This document shows, piece by piece, positions 1 through 6,524 of a stretch of 16,995 nucleotides of DNA. Where the stretch lies: NCBI RefSeq assembly GCF_009725235.1, contig NZ_WJFC01000265.1:1-16995 (forward strand). The letters are read 5' to 3'. The notes under the pieces are model-generated. The model was given only the letters and a program-made list of their open reading frames with translations, ran no database searches and was not told where the DNA came from. The position numbers were made by a program, and so were the translations under genes. Origin of the DNA: Scytonema sp. UIC 10036 (GTDB lineage Bacteria; Cyanobacteriota; Cyanobacteriia; Cyanobacteriales; Nostocaceae). Each line of letters opens with the position of its first letter. Position 1 is the first letter of the stretch.

Positions 1-687
1 TTGGGCTTGCTGAAGTGCGAGTGTCACTGATAAATTTGCACTAAGATTTTGAGAAAACTTAATCATCAAAAATGCAGTCGATAAATCATCTACCGTCCAC
101 AAACTACTCACCACACTGACACTACCTGCATAGAGAAATCCACTAGGTAAACTGATATATTCATCACTGGTATTTGTGAAGTCAATTAAGCCCGTTTCGC
201 AAGCAGAGAGGACGACAAGACGGCATTGGTCTAGCTCAAAATTTCGTTCAAAGAAATTACCCAACGTCAGGCATGTGCTGAAATCTAAAAGATGATTTTT
301 CTCCACGCTTTCTGCTAAAATTAAGCAAGAATCTTGGGGAAAGTTAAGGTTAAATGAACCGTGGCAAGCAGCGATCGCTAACTCCAGATTTTTGGCTTTG
401 TCACCCAATATTCTGTAAAAGTAAGCATTTCCCGGATTAGTTTTTACAGTTGTCCATTCTTGGAGAAAGTCGGTGCGGGAATTTTTTGCTCAAGACCGCA
501 AGGCTTCTGTTAAATTACAATCCAGATATCTTGTTTTTTTCCAATAACTGATAGAGTGTACTCTACTTTTGTCTTTTCTCGTTAAATTGAGTACCTTTCT
601 TAAGAATTTTAAATAACTGTATCGACTTACTTGATTTCTCACCCAATTCCCTATTTTATGCATTTTTATCCCCTGGTTTGATGCCAT
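1..687 (-). pseudogene. CHAT-domain (caspase-like) peptidase, partial, interrupted by an in-frame stop
   Basis: The minus strand from 489 down to the window edge is an open frame of 163 codons with clear CHAT-domain features. The catalytic His lies in AACHGSFN (His codon 361-363). The catalytic Cys lies in VVLSACETGL (Cys codon 199-201), followed by the family's SDEYISLPSGFLYAG and SSLWTVDD segments. CHAT domains are cysteine peptidases usually placed C-terminal to TPR arrays. Here the same frame is broken by a TGA at 490-492; upstream of it the frame stays open to an ATG at 685-687, giving a 65-residue basic stretch that is not TPR-like. No ATG or GTG follows the stop, only a possible TTG at about 418-420. 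The gene is therefore probably a 5'-truncated or stop-interrupted remnant. Its C-terminal end lies outside the window, and a sequencing error at the TGA cannot be excluded. The CHAT assignment is firm; calling it a pseudogene is inference. Confidence 0.75.
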
Positions 688-854
688 ACTGTTACTTTTT
701 GACTGCTAAAATTTCTCTCCCTTACTTCCAAAATAGTGATTTAATACTATTTAAATAAATATAATAGCATCACCAAAAACTTAATTAAATCTAAAAGCAA
801 TATTTTTGATATGATAAAAAAGCCGATTTTTTCAAGATGATTGTTAACTAAAAA
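688..854. other. A+T-rich intergenic region between divergent genes
   Basis: This stretch separates the leftward CHAT remnant from the rightward DUF4365 gene. It is very A+T-rich, with TATAAT-like tracts around 755-770, and could hold promoters for either side. No Shine-Dalgarno sequence is evident just before the ATG at 855. I see no RNA gene or repeat in it. Confidence 0.4.
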
Positions 855-1364
855 ATGCCAAGAAAAAAGCGACCGAGAGAACATATCATAGCTGACTTAA
901 GCGTTAATTTTGTAGAAAGGTATATATTTTTGTGTGGTTATTCTGTAGAGCGTATTGAATATGATTATGGTTATGATTTACAAATATTTACTTATGATGA
1001 AAATGGAGAAATTGAAAATGGTCAAATATATGTACAGTTAAAAGCAACAAATTCTTTAATTAAGTTAGTAGATACTGAAACAGTAACTTTTAAGCTAACT
1101 CGCTCTGACTTGGAATTATGGTTAAATGAACCAATGCCATGCATCTTGATTATATATGACGTTCAGATGAATGAAGCTTACTGGTTATATCTACAGGCAT
1201 ATTTTGAAACTCTAGAAAAATTTGACTTAGAGCAAGTTCGAGAAAGTGTAGTAGTTCGCGTGCCTAAAAAGAATGTTCTTAATCAAGAGTCTATCAAAAA
1301 ATTTGCTACATTTAAAAATGATATTCTCAAGCAGCTACGAGGGGTAATTTGTCATGATTATTAG
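855..1364 (+). CDS. DUF4365-type PD-(D/E)XK nuclease-like protein
   Basis: This 169-residue protein has the layout of DUF4365 proteins, a group related to the restriction-endonuclease fold. A first helix carries Glu21. Then comes YDYGYDLQIFTY with Asp41 at the metal-binding position, and a following strand IYVQLKAT with Gln61 and Lys63 in the Q-x-K form of the active site. The C-terminal half (WLYLQAYF and onward) matches the usual tail of the family. Such proteins are often found alone or in defence and toxin loci and are presumed DNA or nucleic-acid cleaving, but few are characterised. The last 11 bases overlap the next gene, a HicA-like toxin, so the two are likely co-transcribed and translationally coupled. 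The start is the first ATG; no strong ribosome binding site supports it. Family assignment is good; nuclease activity and target are inferred. Confidence 0.75.
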   Translation: MPRKKRPREHIIADLSVNFVERYIFLCGYSVERIEYDYGYDLQIFTYDENGEIENGQIYVQLKATNSLIKLVDTETVTFKLTRSDLELWLNEPMPCILIIYDVQMNEAYWLYLQAYFETLEKFDLEQVRESVVVRVPKKNVLNQESIKKFATFKNDILKQLRGVICHDY

Positions 1365-1608
1365 AGATATTAAGTTTGCAGAACTGGAAAAATTGCTACT
1401 GAGTATTGGCTTTGTGGAAGTACCTACAACTGGCTCGCATAAAGTCTACGAATATTCGCCGCTAGGTACATTAGTTGTTTTGCCCGGTTATGAGCAACAA
1501 GCAAATGTAAGAGCTATGCATCTAGTTGCTGTACGTAAGATATTAGACGAAAATGGATTAATGGATAGGGATATGTTCACTACTTTTTTGGCTCCTGTTG
1601 CTTCTTAG
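1354..1608 (+). CDS. HicA-like mRNA interferase toxin family protein
   Basis: An 84-residue protein resembling HicA (YcfA) toxins, small dsRBD-fold ribonucleases that cut mRNA. The N-terminal helix LEKLLLSIGF is followed by the hallmark TGSHKVYEY, where His29 would be the catalytic residue. Next comes the strand LVVLPGY, then a helix VAVRKILDENGL that matches the HicA ending. It is longer than typical HicA (about 60 residues). The ATG at 1354 sits inside the end of the DUF4365 gene; GAGGGG at 1339-1344 is a good ribosome binding site at 9-base spacing. HicA genes are normally paired with the antitoxin HicB, but no HicB-like gene follows; the next 660 bases hold no gene. The overlapping upstream DUF4365 gene takes the usual partner position, which is unusual. 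The fold is likely; toxin activity is unproven. Confidence 0.65.
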   Translation: MIIRDIKFAELEKLLLSIGFVEVPTTGSHKVYEYSPLGTLVVLPGYEQQANVRAMHLVAVRKILDENGLMDRDMFTTFLAPVAS

Positions 1609-2271
1609 AATCAATATTTTGATTTAGGCTGTAATTGACTTAACCCTTGAATATTCGTCACGCGACCACCATAGTTTTATTCTTCCATTCTGCGAGAAAG
1701 TGCCACTCCTACCTTGTAATATCCCGCATTAATCTTTAATCAAGTCGCGTACAAGGTGAAATATCTAAGTTAACCAAACCTTATTGGAAATTATGTAGAC
1801 ACATTCGTTTTTTGTGATACTATTGTACTAACTTTAGCCATAATTCCCATCTGTACGGTGGGGCTTTCCTGCATGGACACAAAACCCTTCTACCAAGTCC
1901 GACAAAAGCGTGGAAGTTGTCCGAGGAAGATACATAAGGCTATATTATAGTACAAATGTTTTATATACTAAAGGCTCAATCAGCCCTGAGCGTGTTTGCA
2001 CCAGTTCAACTTGAGCAGAAAATAATGGTAGATTATCAAATTTTAAAGATTGGTAGCATGGTTTTTTGAAATATAGGACTATGACCTGTAAGTCACTATC
2101 AGTTACGGATAAAATGTGTTAGTCTAATAAACTTACGTATCCATGCTTCACAGTGCTTTGAGTCATAACAACTAAACAGAGGTGAGATTTTAGCTTTTTG
2201 TATCAATGTTGTAAGTGGGTAAATAAATTGATTTTAGCTAGTCAACTAACTTAGTCGAGGTAAGTGACGGT
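1609..2271. other. Gene-free region of about 660 bp with several inverted repeats
   Basis: No credible coding region is present on either strand. A short hairpin (AATCAA 1609-1614, TTGATT 1619-1624) lies directly after the hicA-like stop codon and could aid 3' end formation, although no long T-run follows. A larger inverted repeat at 1823-1955 is listed separately. Another short pair, GCTCAA near 1973 and TTGAGC near 2010, follows it. GAGG at 2257-2260 is the likely ribosome binding site for the gene at 2272, at 11-base spacing. The region must also contain the promoter of the ABC operon, but I cannot place it with confidence. Confidence 0.5.
1823..1955. repeat. Imperfect inverted repeat / long stem-loop (possible MITE or structured RNA)
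   Basis: The outer arms TTGTACTA (1823-1830) and TAGTACAA (1948-1955) are perfect complements. Inside them TAGCC (1835-1839) pairs with GGCTA (1938-1942). Further in, TTCCT (1866-1870) pairs with AGGAA (1924-1928), and GGACA (1874-1878) with TGTCC (1918-1922). The nested, colinear complementarity over about 133 bases suggests one folded transcript or a small palindromic mobile element. No transposase lies nearby and I did not identify a target-site duplication or a known RNA family. Confidence 0.45.
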
Positions 2272-3459
2272 ATGAGTACAGGGTTTTCAGCAGGTTCACA
2301 AGCGCTAGGATATATGTTCCAAGCTCGCTGTGCCTTGTATTTAATTTTGACAAATAAAGAGGAAGCTCAACTTGCTATTGAGAGTTTAGATGATATTACG
2401 TTTTTCGATAATGAAAACAATGCTCAAGAGCTATTACAGCTAAAGCATCATACAAAACCAGCTTCTTTAACCGATAGCAGCGTCGATTTTTGGAAAACTA
2501 TTCGTGTATGGAGTACTCTGCTAAAGGAAAACAAAATATTATTACCTGACACCTTACTAACTCTCGTTACAACAGCAGAAGCGCCTCAAGATTCGGCCGC
2601 ATTTTTTCTACGCCCTACCAAGGGTAGAGACTCTAACCGTGCTGTTAAAAAACTGGTTCAGGTTGCAAATACTTCTGACAATAAAAGTCTGAAGAGTTCA
2701 TTTGACGCTTTTAAGGCTTTAACATCCACAGAGCAAGAACTATTAGTTGATTCTATTCAAATTCTCGACTACTCTCCAGACATCATCGATCTAACTCCAA
2801 AAATTAAAGAGAAATTGGTTGCAGTCAGAAGAGAACATCGAAATAGTGTTTACGAACGACTAGAGGGTTGGTGGTTTGGAAAAGTCGTGCAGCATCTTCG
2901 TGATAATTCTGTTAATTTCATCTCAGGTTTTGAAGTACGGGATAAAATTTGTGAAATTAACGACCAATTTAAACCGGATGCTTTGCCGATTGACTTTTTT
3001 GATTTAGAAATTCCCGAACAATTTACAATGTCACAAGACAAGAGGCGTTTTGTAGCTCAGTTGAAGGAAATCGCTGTTAATAACAAGCGAATTGAAAAAG
3101 CTATATTAGATTACTACAAAGCATTCGAGCAGCGCTCTAGGTGGGCGCGTGAAGAACTCCTGTTTGGAGGCGAAATTGAAAAATATGAGAAAAGATTAAT
3201 AGATGAGTGGGAGCGTTATATGCTTGCGCTCCAAGATGAGATGCCAGATAGTAGTGAAAATGAGCTTGAGCATCAAAAATTTGGTAGAGAAGTATTTAAG
3301 TGGATGGAGCAAAAGGCTGACATTCGTATTCGGTCTCAAGTTACAGAACCATACGTAATGCGTGGGAGCTACCACATACTCGCCGATCAAAATCCACCTC
3401 GCGTACACTGGCATCCCAAATTTTTAGAGAGGCTAACCCAGTTATTAGCAACTACGTAG
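2272..3459 (+). CDS. ABC-3C system effector: PD-(D/E)XK nuclease domain with system-specific C-terminal domain
   Basis: A 395-residue protein whose first 65 residues form a Mrr/Cap4-like restriction-endonuclease core. It has GYMFQARCALYLIL (Gln16), then IESLDDITFF (Glu37, Asp40, Asp41), then ELLQLKHH with Gln56 and Lys58 as the Q-x-K motif. The long helical remainder, ending in a Trp- and Arg-rich tail (SYHILADQNPPRVHWHP), fits the C-terminal domain of effector subunits in ABC three-component systems. In that model an ABC ATPase and a middle component regulate the toxic effector, here probably a DNase. It is the first gene of a three-gene operon: its stop codon TAG (3457-3459) overlaps the ribosome binding site of the next gene, which starts 11 bases later. 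The start ATG has GAGG upstream. The nuclease fold is well supported by motifs; role in the complex is inferred from context. Confidence 0.75.
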   Translation: MSTGFSAGSQALGYMFQARCALYLILTNKEEAQLAIESLDDITFFDNENNAQELLQLKHHTKPASLTDSSVDFWKTIRVWSTLLKENKILLPDTLLTLVTTAEAPQDSAAFFLRPTKGRDSNRAVKKLVQVANTSDNKSLKSSFDAFKALTSTEQELLVDSIQILDYSPDIIDLTPKIKEKLVAVRREHRNSVYERLEGWWFGKVVQHLRDNSVNFISGFEVRDKICEINDQFKPDALPIDFFDLEIPEQFTMSQDKRRFVAQLKEIAVNNKRIEKAILDYYKAFEQRSRWAREELLFGGEIEKYEKRLIDEWERYMLALQDEMPDSSENELEHQKFGREVFKWMEQKADIRIRSQVTEPYVMRGSYHILADQNPPRVHWHPKFLERLTQLLATT

Positions 3460-3470
3460 GAGACAAGTTT

Positions 3471-3971
3471 GTGCGGTCTTGGCAGGAGCGTCCAGTTGAA
3501 TATGCTAACCTTCTAAATCCAGCTTTTTGTTCTATTCTGCTTCAAAATGCTGTTAAGGGCTATCAGAAAGAAAAGAAGCAAGGTATGCCATATTCTCTTC
3601 TTTTTTTCGTTTTACCACTTGTTCTTCATAGCTCAACGAGAAACGCTTTACCGAGAACAACAATAACTAAGTTACATATTTGGCTTCAAAAACAACCTGA
3701 AGTGCGTGTTGGATTCGGCGATCGCGCAAGTAACCTAGTCCCTTACACAAAAGAAGCTTTAGCTTTTGGGATGCAAACTGGTATCGTTAAGATTTGTGAT
3801 GATGGGAAATTTACTTGGGTTAAAGGTAAGTTAAAGGCTATTTCGGCTGTATCATGGTTTAGCGATACAGAACCAGCTATCTGTTGCAAGAAAGCTGAAT
3901 TTGTTGGACGTTGGCTTGCTCAAGCAGGAGAAGTATCAACAATCTATACTATGTGGGGCATTTGTCCATAA
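3471..3971 (+). CDS. ABC-3C system middle component
   Basis: A 166-residue protein starting with GTG at 3471, preceded by GGAG at 3459-3462 (8-base spacing) that overlaps the upstream stop codon. It looks like the middle component family of ABC three-component systems. An N-terminal YANLLNPAFCSILL is followed by a helical segment MPYSLLFFVLPLVLH, a PRTTI motif, then a winged-helix-like part (FGMQTGIVKI, strand KFTWVKG) and a C-terminal AEFVGRWLAQAG helix. Members sit between the effector and the ABC ATPase gene and are thought to bridge them. The ATPase gene begins 11 bases after this stop codon. No enzymatic motif is visible. Assignment rests on these sequence features plus the exact position in the operon; the lone sequence would be harder to call. 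Confidence 0.7.
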   Translation: MRSWQERPVEYANLLNPAFCSILLQNAVKGYQKEKKQGMPYSLLFFVLPLVLHSSTRNALPRTTITKLHIWLQKQPEVRVGFGDRASNLVPYTKEALAFGMQTGIVKICDDGKFTWVKGKLKAISAVSWFSDTEPAICCKKAEFVGRWLAQAGEVSTIYTMWGICP

Positions 3972-3982
3972 AGTCAGTTAAT

Positions 3983-5938
3983 ATGCAAATAAAGTCCATA
4001 ACTCTCTATAGTTCTTCTGGGGATAAGCGAACCATAAATTTTCAACTAGGAAAAGTTAATATTATTACTGGTGAGTCGAGTAGGGGAAAATCAGCACTTC
4101 TTGAAATTGTAGACTATTGCCTTGGGCGGACAGAATTTCGGGTTCCTGATGGTGTCATACAAGATAAGGTAGCTTGGTATGCAGTTCTTTTTCAAATTAA
4201 AGAGAATCAGGTATTTATCGCAAAACCCAAGCCCTCAGAAAGTAGTGCTTCACAAAATCAAGTTTATTACGATTTTGGTATCGATATTGTCATTCCTGAA
4301 TTCTCCCAATTAGAACCAAACTCCAATGACGATGCAATTATCACTTTTCTGTCAAGCTTAATTGGAATTTCTCCTAACCAAAGTCTTATCGAAGAAGGTG
4401 CATCAAGAAGACCTTTAGAAGCAACTATAAGGCATACCTGCTACTATATCTTTCAAAAACAGGGTACAGTTGCAAATCAGAATATTTTATTTAATCGTCA
4501 GGAAGAATCCTATATTCCACAAGCTATTAAAGATACACTTCCATATTTTTTGGGAGCTATCCAAGAAGATAGGCTGAAACTACAAAAAGAGCTACGTCAA
4601 GCTCGCCGTGACTTAGCACTAGCCCGAAATCGCCTTAAAGAAGCAGAATTTATTACCAAAGAAAGGGTCGTTATAGGACAAAATCTTCTTCTTGAGGCTC
4701 AACAAGTAGGTCTAATCGATTCTAATTTTATTGCTCAAGATACAAACGATATATTAGAAGAACTCAGAGCGACTTTAACATGGGAACCAAATACAATTAT
4801 ACTCACTGGCAATGATAAATTTCCTGAGTTACAGGCTGACGTAGAAGAACTTCGTCAAGAGTTTAGACAAATACATGAAAAAATAGTTGCCACAGAAACT
4901 TTTTTAAAAAAAGAGACAAGTTTTTCTCAAGAAGCCAGTCAACAATTATTGAGGCTAGAATCTATAAATTTGTTTAAAAATGAGAACCTTTCTCCACAAA
5001 TATGCCCTTTCTGTAACTCTAGTTTGCCAGAGCCTATCCCCAGCCTATCTGCAATGACAGAATCTTTATCTAATTTACAAAATAATCTCGTAAACCTAGA
5101 AGTTAGCCAACCAAGGTTACTTGAATATGTTCAAGAACTTAAAGAAAAACGTGAAGAACTACGACGAAAAATGCAAGAAAGGGAACTTGCGATTAAAGCT
5201 GCGGTAGATGAACAAGAAGCAGCCCAACAAATGCGTGATACTAACACTCATATAGCTCGCATAGTAGGTCGTATTAGCCTATATCTTGAAACAATAGAAT
5301 TTACGGATGAAAATTCCCAAATACGCTTAGAAATTGAGCGATTAGAGAAATCAATTGCTAGTTATGAGCAACAAATAGATATTAATGAGATAAAAGCAAT
5401 ATTAACTTCCATACTAAATCGAATTGGGCAACAAATGACTGAATGGGCTAGATACCTACAACTCGAACACAACGATTCTCCCTACAGATTCGATTTAGAT
5501 AAATTAACTGTAATTGCAGACAGACCTGAGCGACCAATTCCCATGGGACGAATGGGAGGAGGAGAAAATTGGCTTGGGTGTCACTTAATTGCACTTCTTG
5601 CTTTACACAAACATTTTCTTGAACGCAATCGTCCAATTCCCCACTTTTTAATTTTAGATCAACCTACCCAAATTTACTTTCCATCAATAGAAGCATATCT
5701 TAACTTACAAGGAACAATATCCGACGAAATGATTATTGATAGTGCTGACATGGTAGCAGTTGAGCGAATGTTTAATTTTCTATTTGATATATGCGACGAG
5801 TTATCTCCTAATTTTCAAATCATCATTATGGAACATGCTAACCTTGGTAATAATGAAAGATTTCAAAATGCTTTAGTTGAAGAACCTTGGACAGGTAGCA
5901 GGGCTTTAGTTCCTGAAAGTTGGATAACTAAAACTTAA
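3983..5938 (+). CDS. DUF3732-type Rad50-like ABC ATPase of an ABC-3C system
   Basis: A 651-residue SMC/Rad50-like ATPase. Walker A is GESSRGKS (residues 30-37). Long coiled-coil arms (about 190-480) flank ICPFCNSS with Cys341 and Cys344, like a Rad50 zinc hook. The ABC signature is MGGGENW (524-530). Walker B with the diagnostic family ending is LILDQPTQIYFPS (Asp559). A His switch lies in IIIMEHANL (His618). This is the DUF3732 pattern. The frame is open back to an ATG at 3911 inside the previous gene, but the conserved N-terminus (MQIKSITLYS) starts at 3983, eleven bases after the middle-component stop, so I chose that start; no strong ribosome binding site precedes it. It probably senses an invader or nucleic-acid structure and gates the nuclease encoded by the first gene. 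ATPase family is certain; sensing role is inferred. Confidence 0.88.
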   Translation: MQIKSITLYSSSGDKRTINFQLGKVNIITGESSRGKSALLEIVDYCLGRTEFRVPDGVIQDKVAWYAVLFQIKENQVFIAKPKPSESSASQNQVYYDFGIDIVIPEFSQLEPNSNDDAIITFLSSLIGISPNQSLIEEGASRRPLEATIRHTCYYIFQKQGTVANQNILFNRQEESYIPQAIKDTLPYFLGAIQEDRLKLQKELRQARRDLALARNRLKEAEFITKERVVIGQNLLLEAQQVGLIDSNFIAQDTNDILEELRATLTWEPNTIILTGNDKFPELQADVEELRQEFRQIHEKIVATETFLKKETSFSQEASQQLLRLESINLFKNENLSPQICPFCNSSLPEPIPSLSAMTESLSNLQNNLVNLEVSQPRLLEYVQELKEKREELRRKMQERELAIKAAVDEQEAAQQMRDTNTHIARIVGRISLYLETIEFTDENSQIRLEIERLEKSIASYEQQIDINEIKAILTSILNRIGQQMTEWARYLQLEHNDSPYRFDLDKLTVIADRPERPIPMGRMGGGENWLGCHLIALLALHKHFLERNRPIPHFLILDQPTQIYFPSIEAYLNLQGTISDEMIIDSADMVAVERMFNFLFDICDELSPNFQIIIMEHANLGNNERFQNALVEEPWTGSRALVPESWITKT

Positions 5939-6137
5939 CATATTTAAGAGTTTCTGGTAATCATCAAGTGCAAGTTTGATGATAGCTGGTTCATTGGGAG
6001 CGCTTGCGGTCGCATAGACTCAAATAGAATTATTACAACATTTAATTGTTGTTAGTGGTCAGGCTTGTCGTGAAACATCGCTTTCAGACTTTGGATATAC
6101 TGAAACTAGAAAGAATTAGCTAAGAACAATTGAATGC
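5939..6137. other. Intergenic region between the ABC operon and the vapBC remnant
   Basis: About 200 bases without a gene. Besides the hairpin at 5960-5983 it holds a second weaker inverted repeat (ACAACA 6035-6040, TGTTGT 6047-6052). A promoter for the antitoxin gene is expected here but none is clear, and no ribosome binding site precedes the ATG at 6138. Confidence 0.35.
5960..5983 (+). terminator. Candidate hairpin after the ABC-3C operon
   Basis: ATCATCAA (5960-5967) and TTGATGAT (5976-5983) are perfect 8-bp complements around an 8-base loop, starting 22 bases after the ATPase stop codon. No T-run follows and the stem is A+T-rich, so it may be an mRNA end or stability element rather than a classical intrinsic terminator. 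Confidence 0.4.
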
Positions 6138-6347
6138 ATGACAAATCGTGAAGAATTGCTCCAGGAACTCGAACAAGATCCTGATGATATAGTTCAGTCA
6201 GTACTGGATTTTTTTCATAGCGTGAAAGCAACACGCAAAACTCATCCCCTCGCAAAATTTGCAGGTATTTTAAGTGATGTCGAAGCGGAAGAATTAAAAC
6301 GGGCGATCGCAGCAGAATGTCGGCAGGTGGATGTGAATGAGTGGTGA
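6138..6347 (+). CDS. VapB-like antitoxin of a broken vapBC pair
   Basis: A 69-residue acidic protein. The N-terminus (REELLQELEQDPDDIVQSVL) is helical. The C-terminus has the HPLAKFAGILSDVEAEEL segment seen in cyanobacterial small antitoxins that accompany PIN-domain toxins, and ends in VDVNEW. Such C-terminal regions usually wrap around the toxin and block its active site. The gene overlaps the following vapC remnant by 11 bases (6337-6347), the classic coupled antitoxin-toxin layout, which strongly supports the call. The toxin is disrupted, so this antitoxin is now effectively orphaned and may persist only as a relic or by binding related toxins. A HIP1 octamer lies in the gene at 6303-6310. 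The DNA-binding part is not obvious from sequence. Confidence 0.7.
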   Translation: MTNREELLQELEQDPDDIVQSVLDFFHSVKATRKTHPLAKFAGILSDVEAEELKRAIAAECRQVDVNEW

Positions 6348-6524
6348 GATTGCCCTGGATACCTCTGTTGCGGTACGTTTTTTATGGGGACGAGCGCGAT
6401 CGTTTCACGGGTACTAGCATTACCAGAGGTGGTTCTGCCTATCATTGTAGTGGGGGAGTTACTTTTTGGCGTGGAGAACTCCACTCGTCCATTACAAAAT
6501 TTACCTCGTTATCTGGAGTTCTAG
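6337..6524 (+). pseudogene. vapC: PIN-domain toxin (VapC family), frameshifted and truncated
   Basis: The ATG at 6337 starts a PIN-domain N-terminus (IALDTSVAVRFL), in which Asp8 would be the first catalytic acidic residue. This frame hits TAG at 6415-6417. Another frame then carries the expected continuation, LALPEVVLPIIVVGELLFG with the second conserved acid (Glu), up to [11 protein letters not shown] and a TAG at 6522-6524. The shift lies between about 6385 and 6410 and fits a net loss of one base. The homology stops at about 6521, where the tail of the opposite-strand WD40 gene begins, so the rest of the toxin (normally about 130 residues in total) has been removed by a rearrangement. PIN toxins are RNases, but this copy cannot make an intact one. 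Confidence 0.8.

Noticed and set aside
493..687. A separate 65-residue protein gene on the minus strand.
   Set aside because: It shares the frame of the CHAT fragment and ends at the TGA that interrupts it; its product resembles no family I know, so I kept it within the remnant.
1823..1955. Known RNA families (6S RNA, tRNA, group II intron fragment) for the folded region.
   Set aside because: I could not match the conserved core of any of these; only the inverted-repeat architecture is supported.
3911..3982. The ATG at 3911 as the start of the ABC ATPase.
   Set aside because: It would overlap the middle-component gene by 61 bases and add 24 residues that do not fit the family; the conserved N-terminus begins at 3983.
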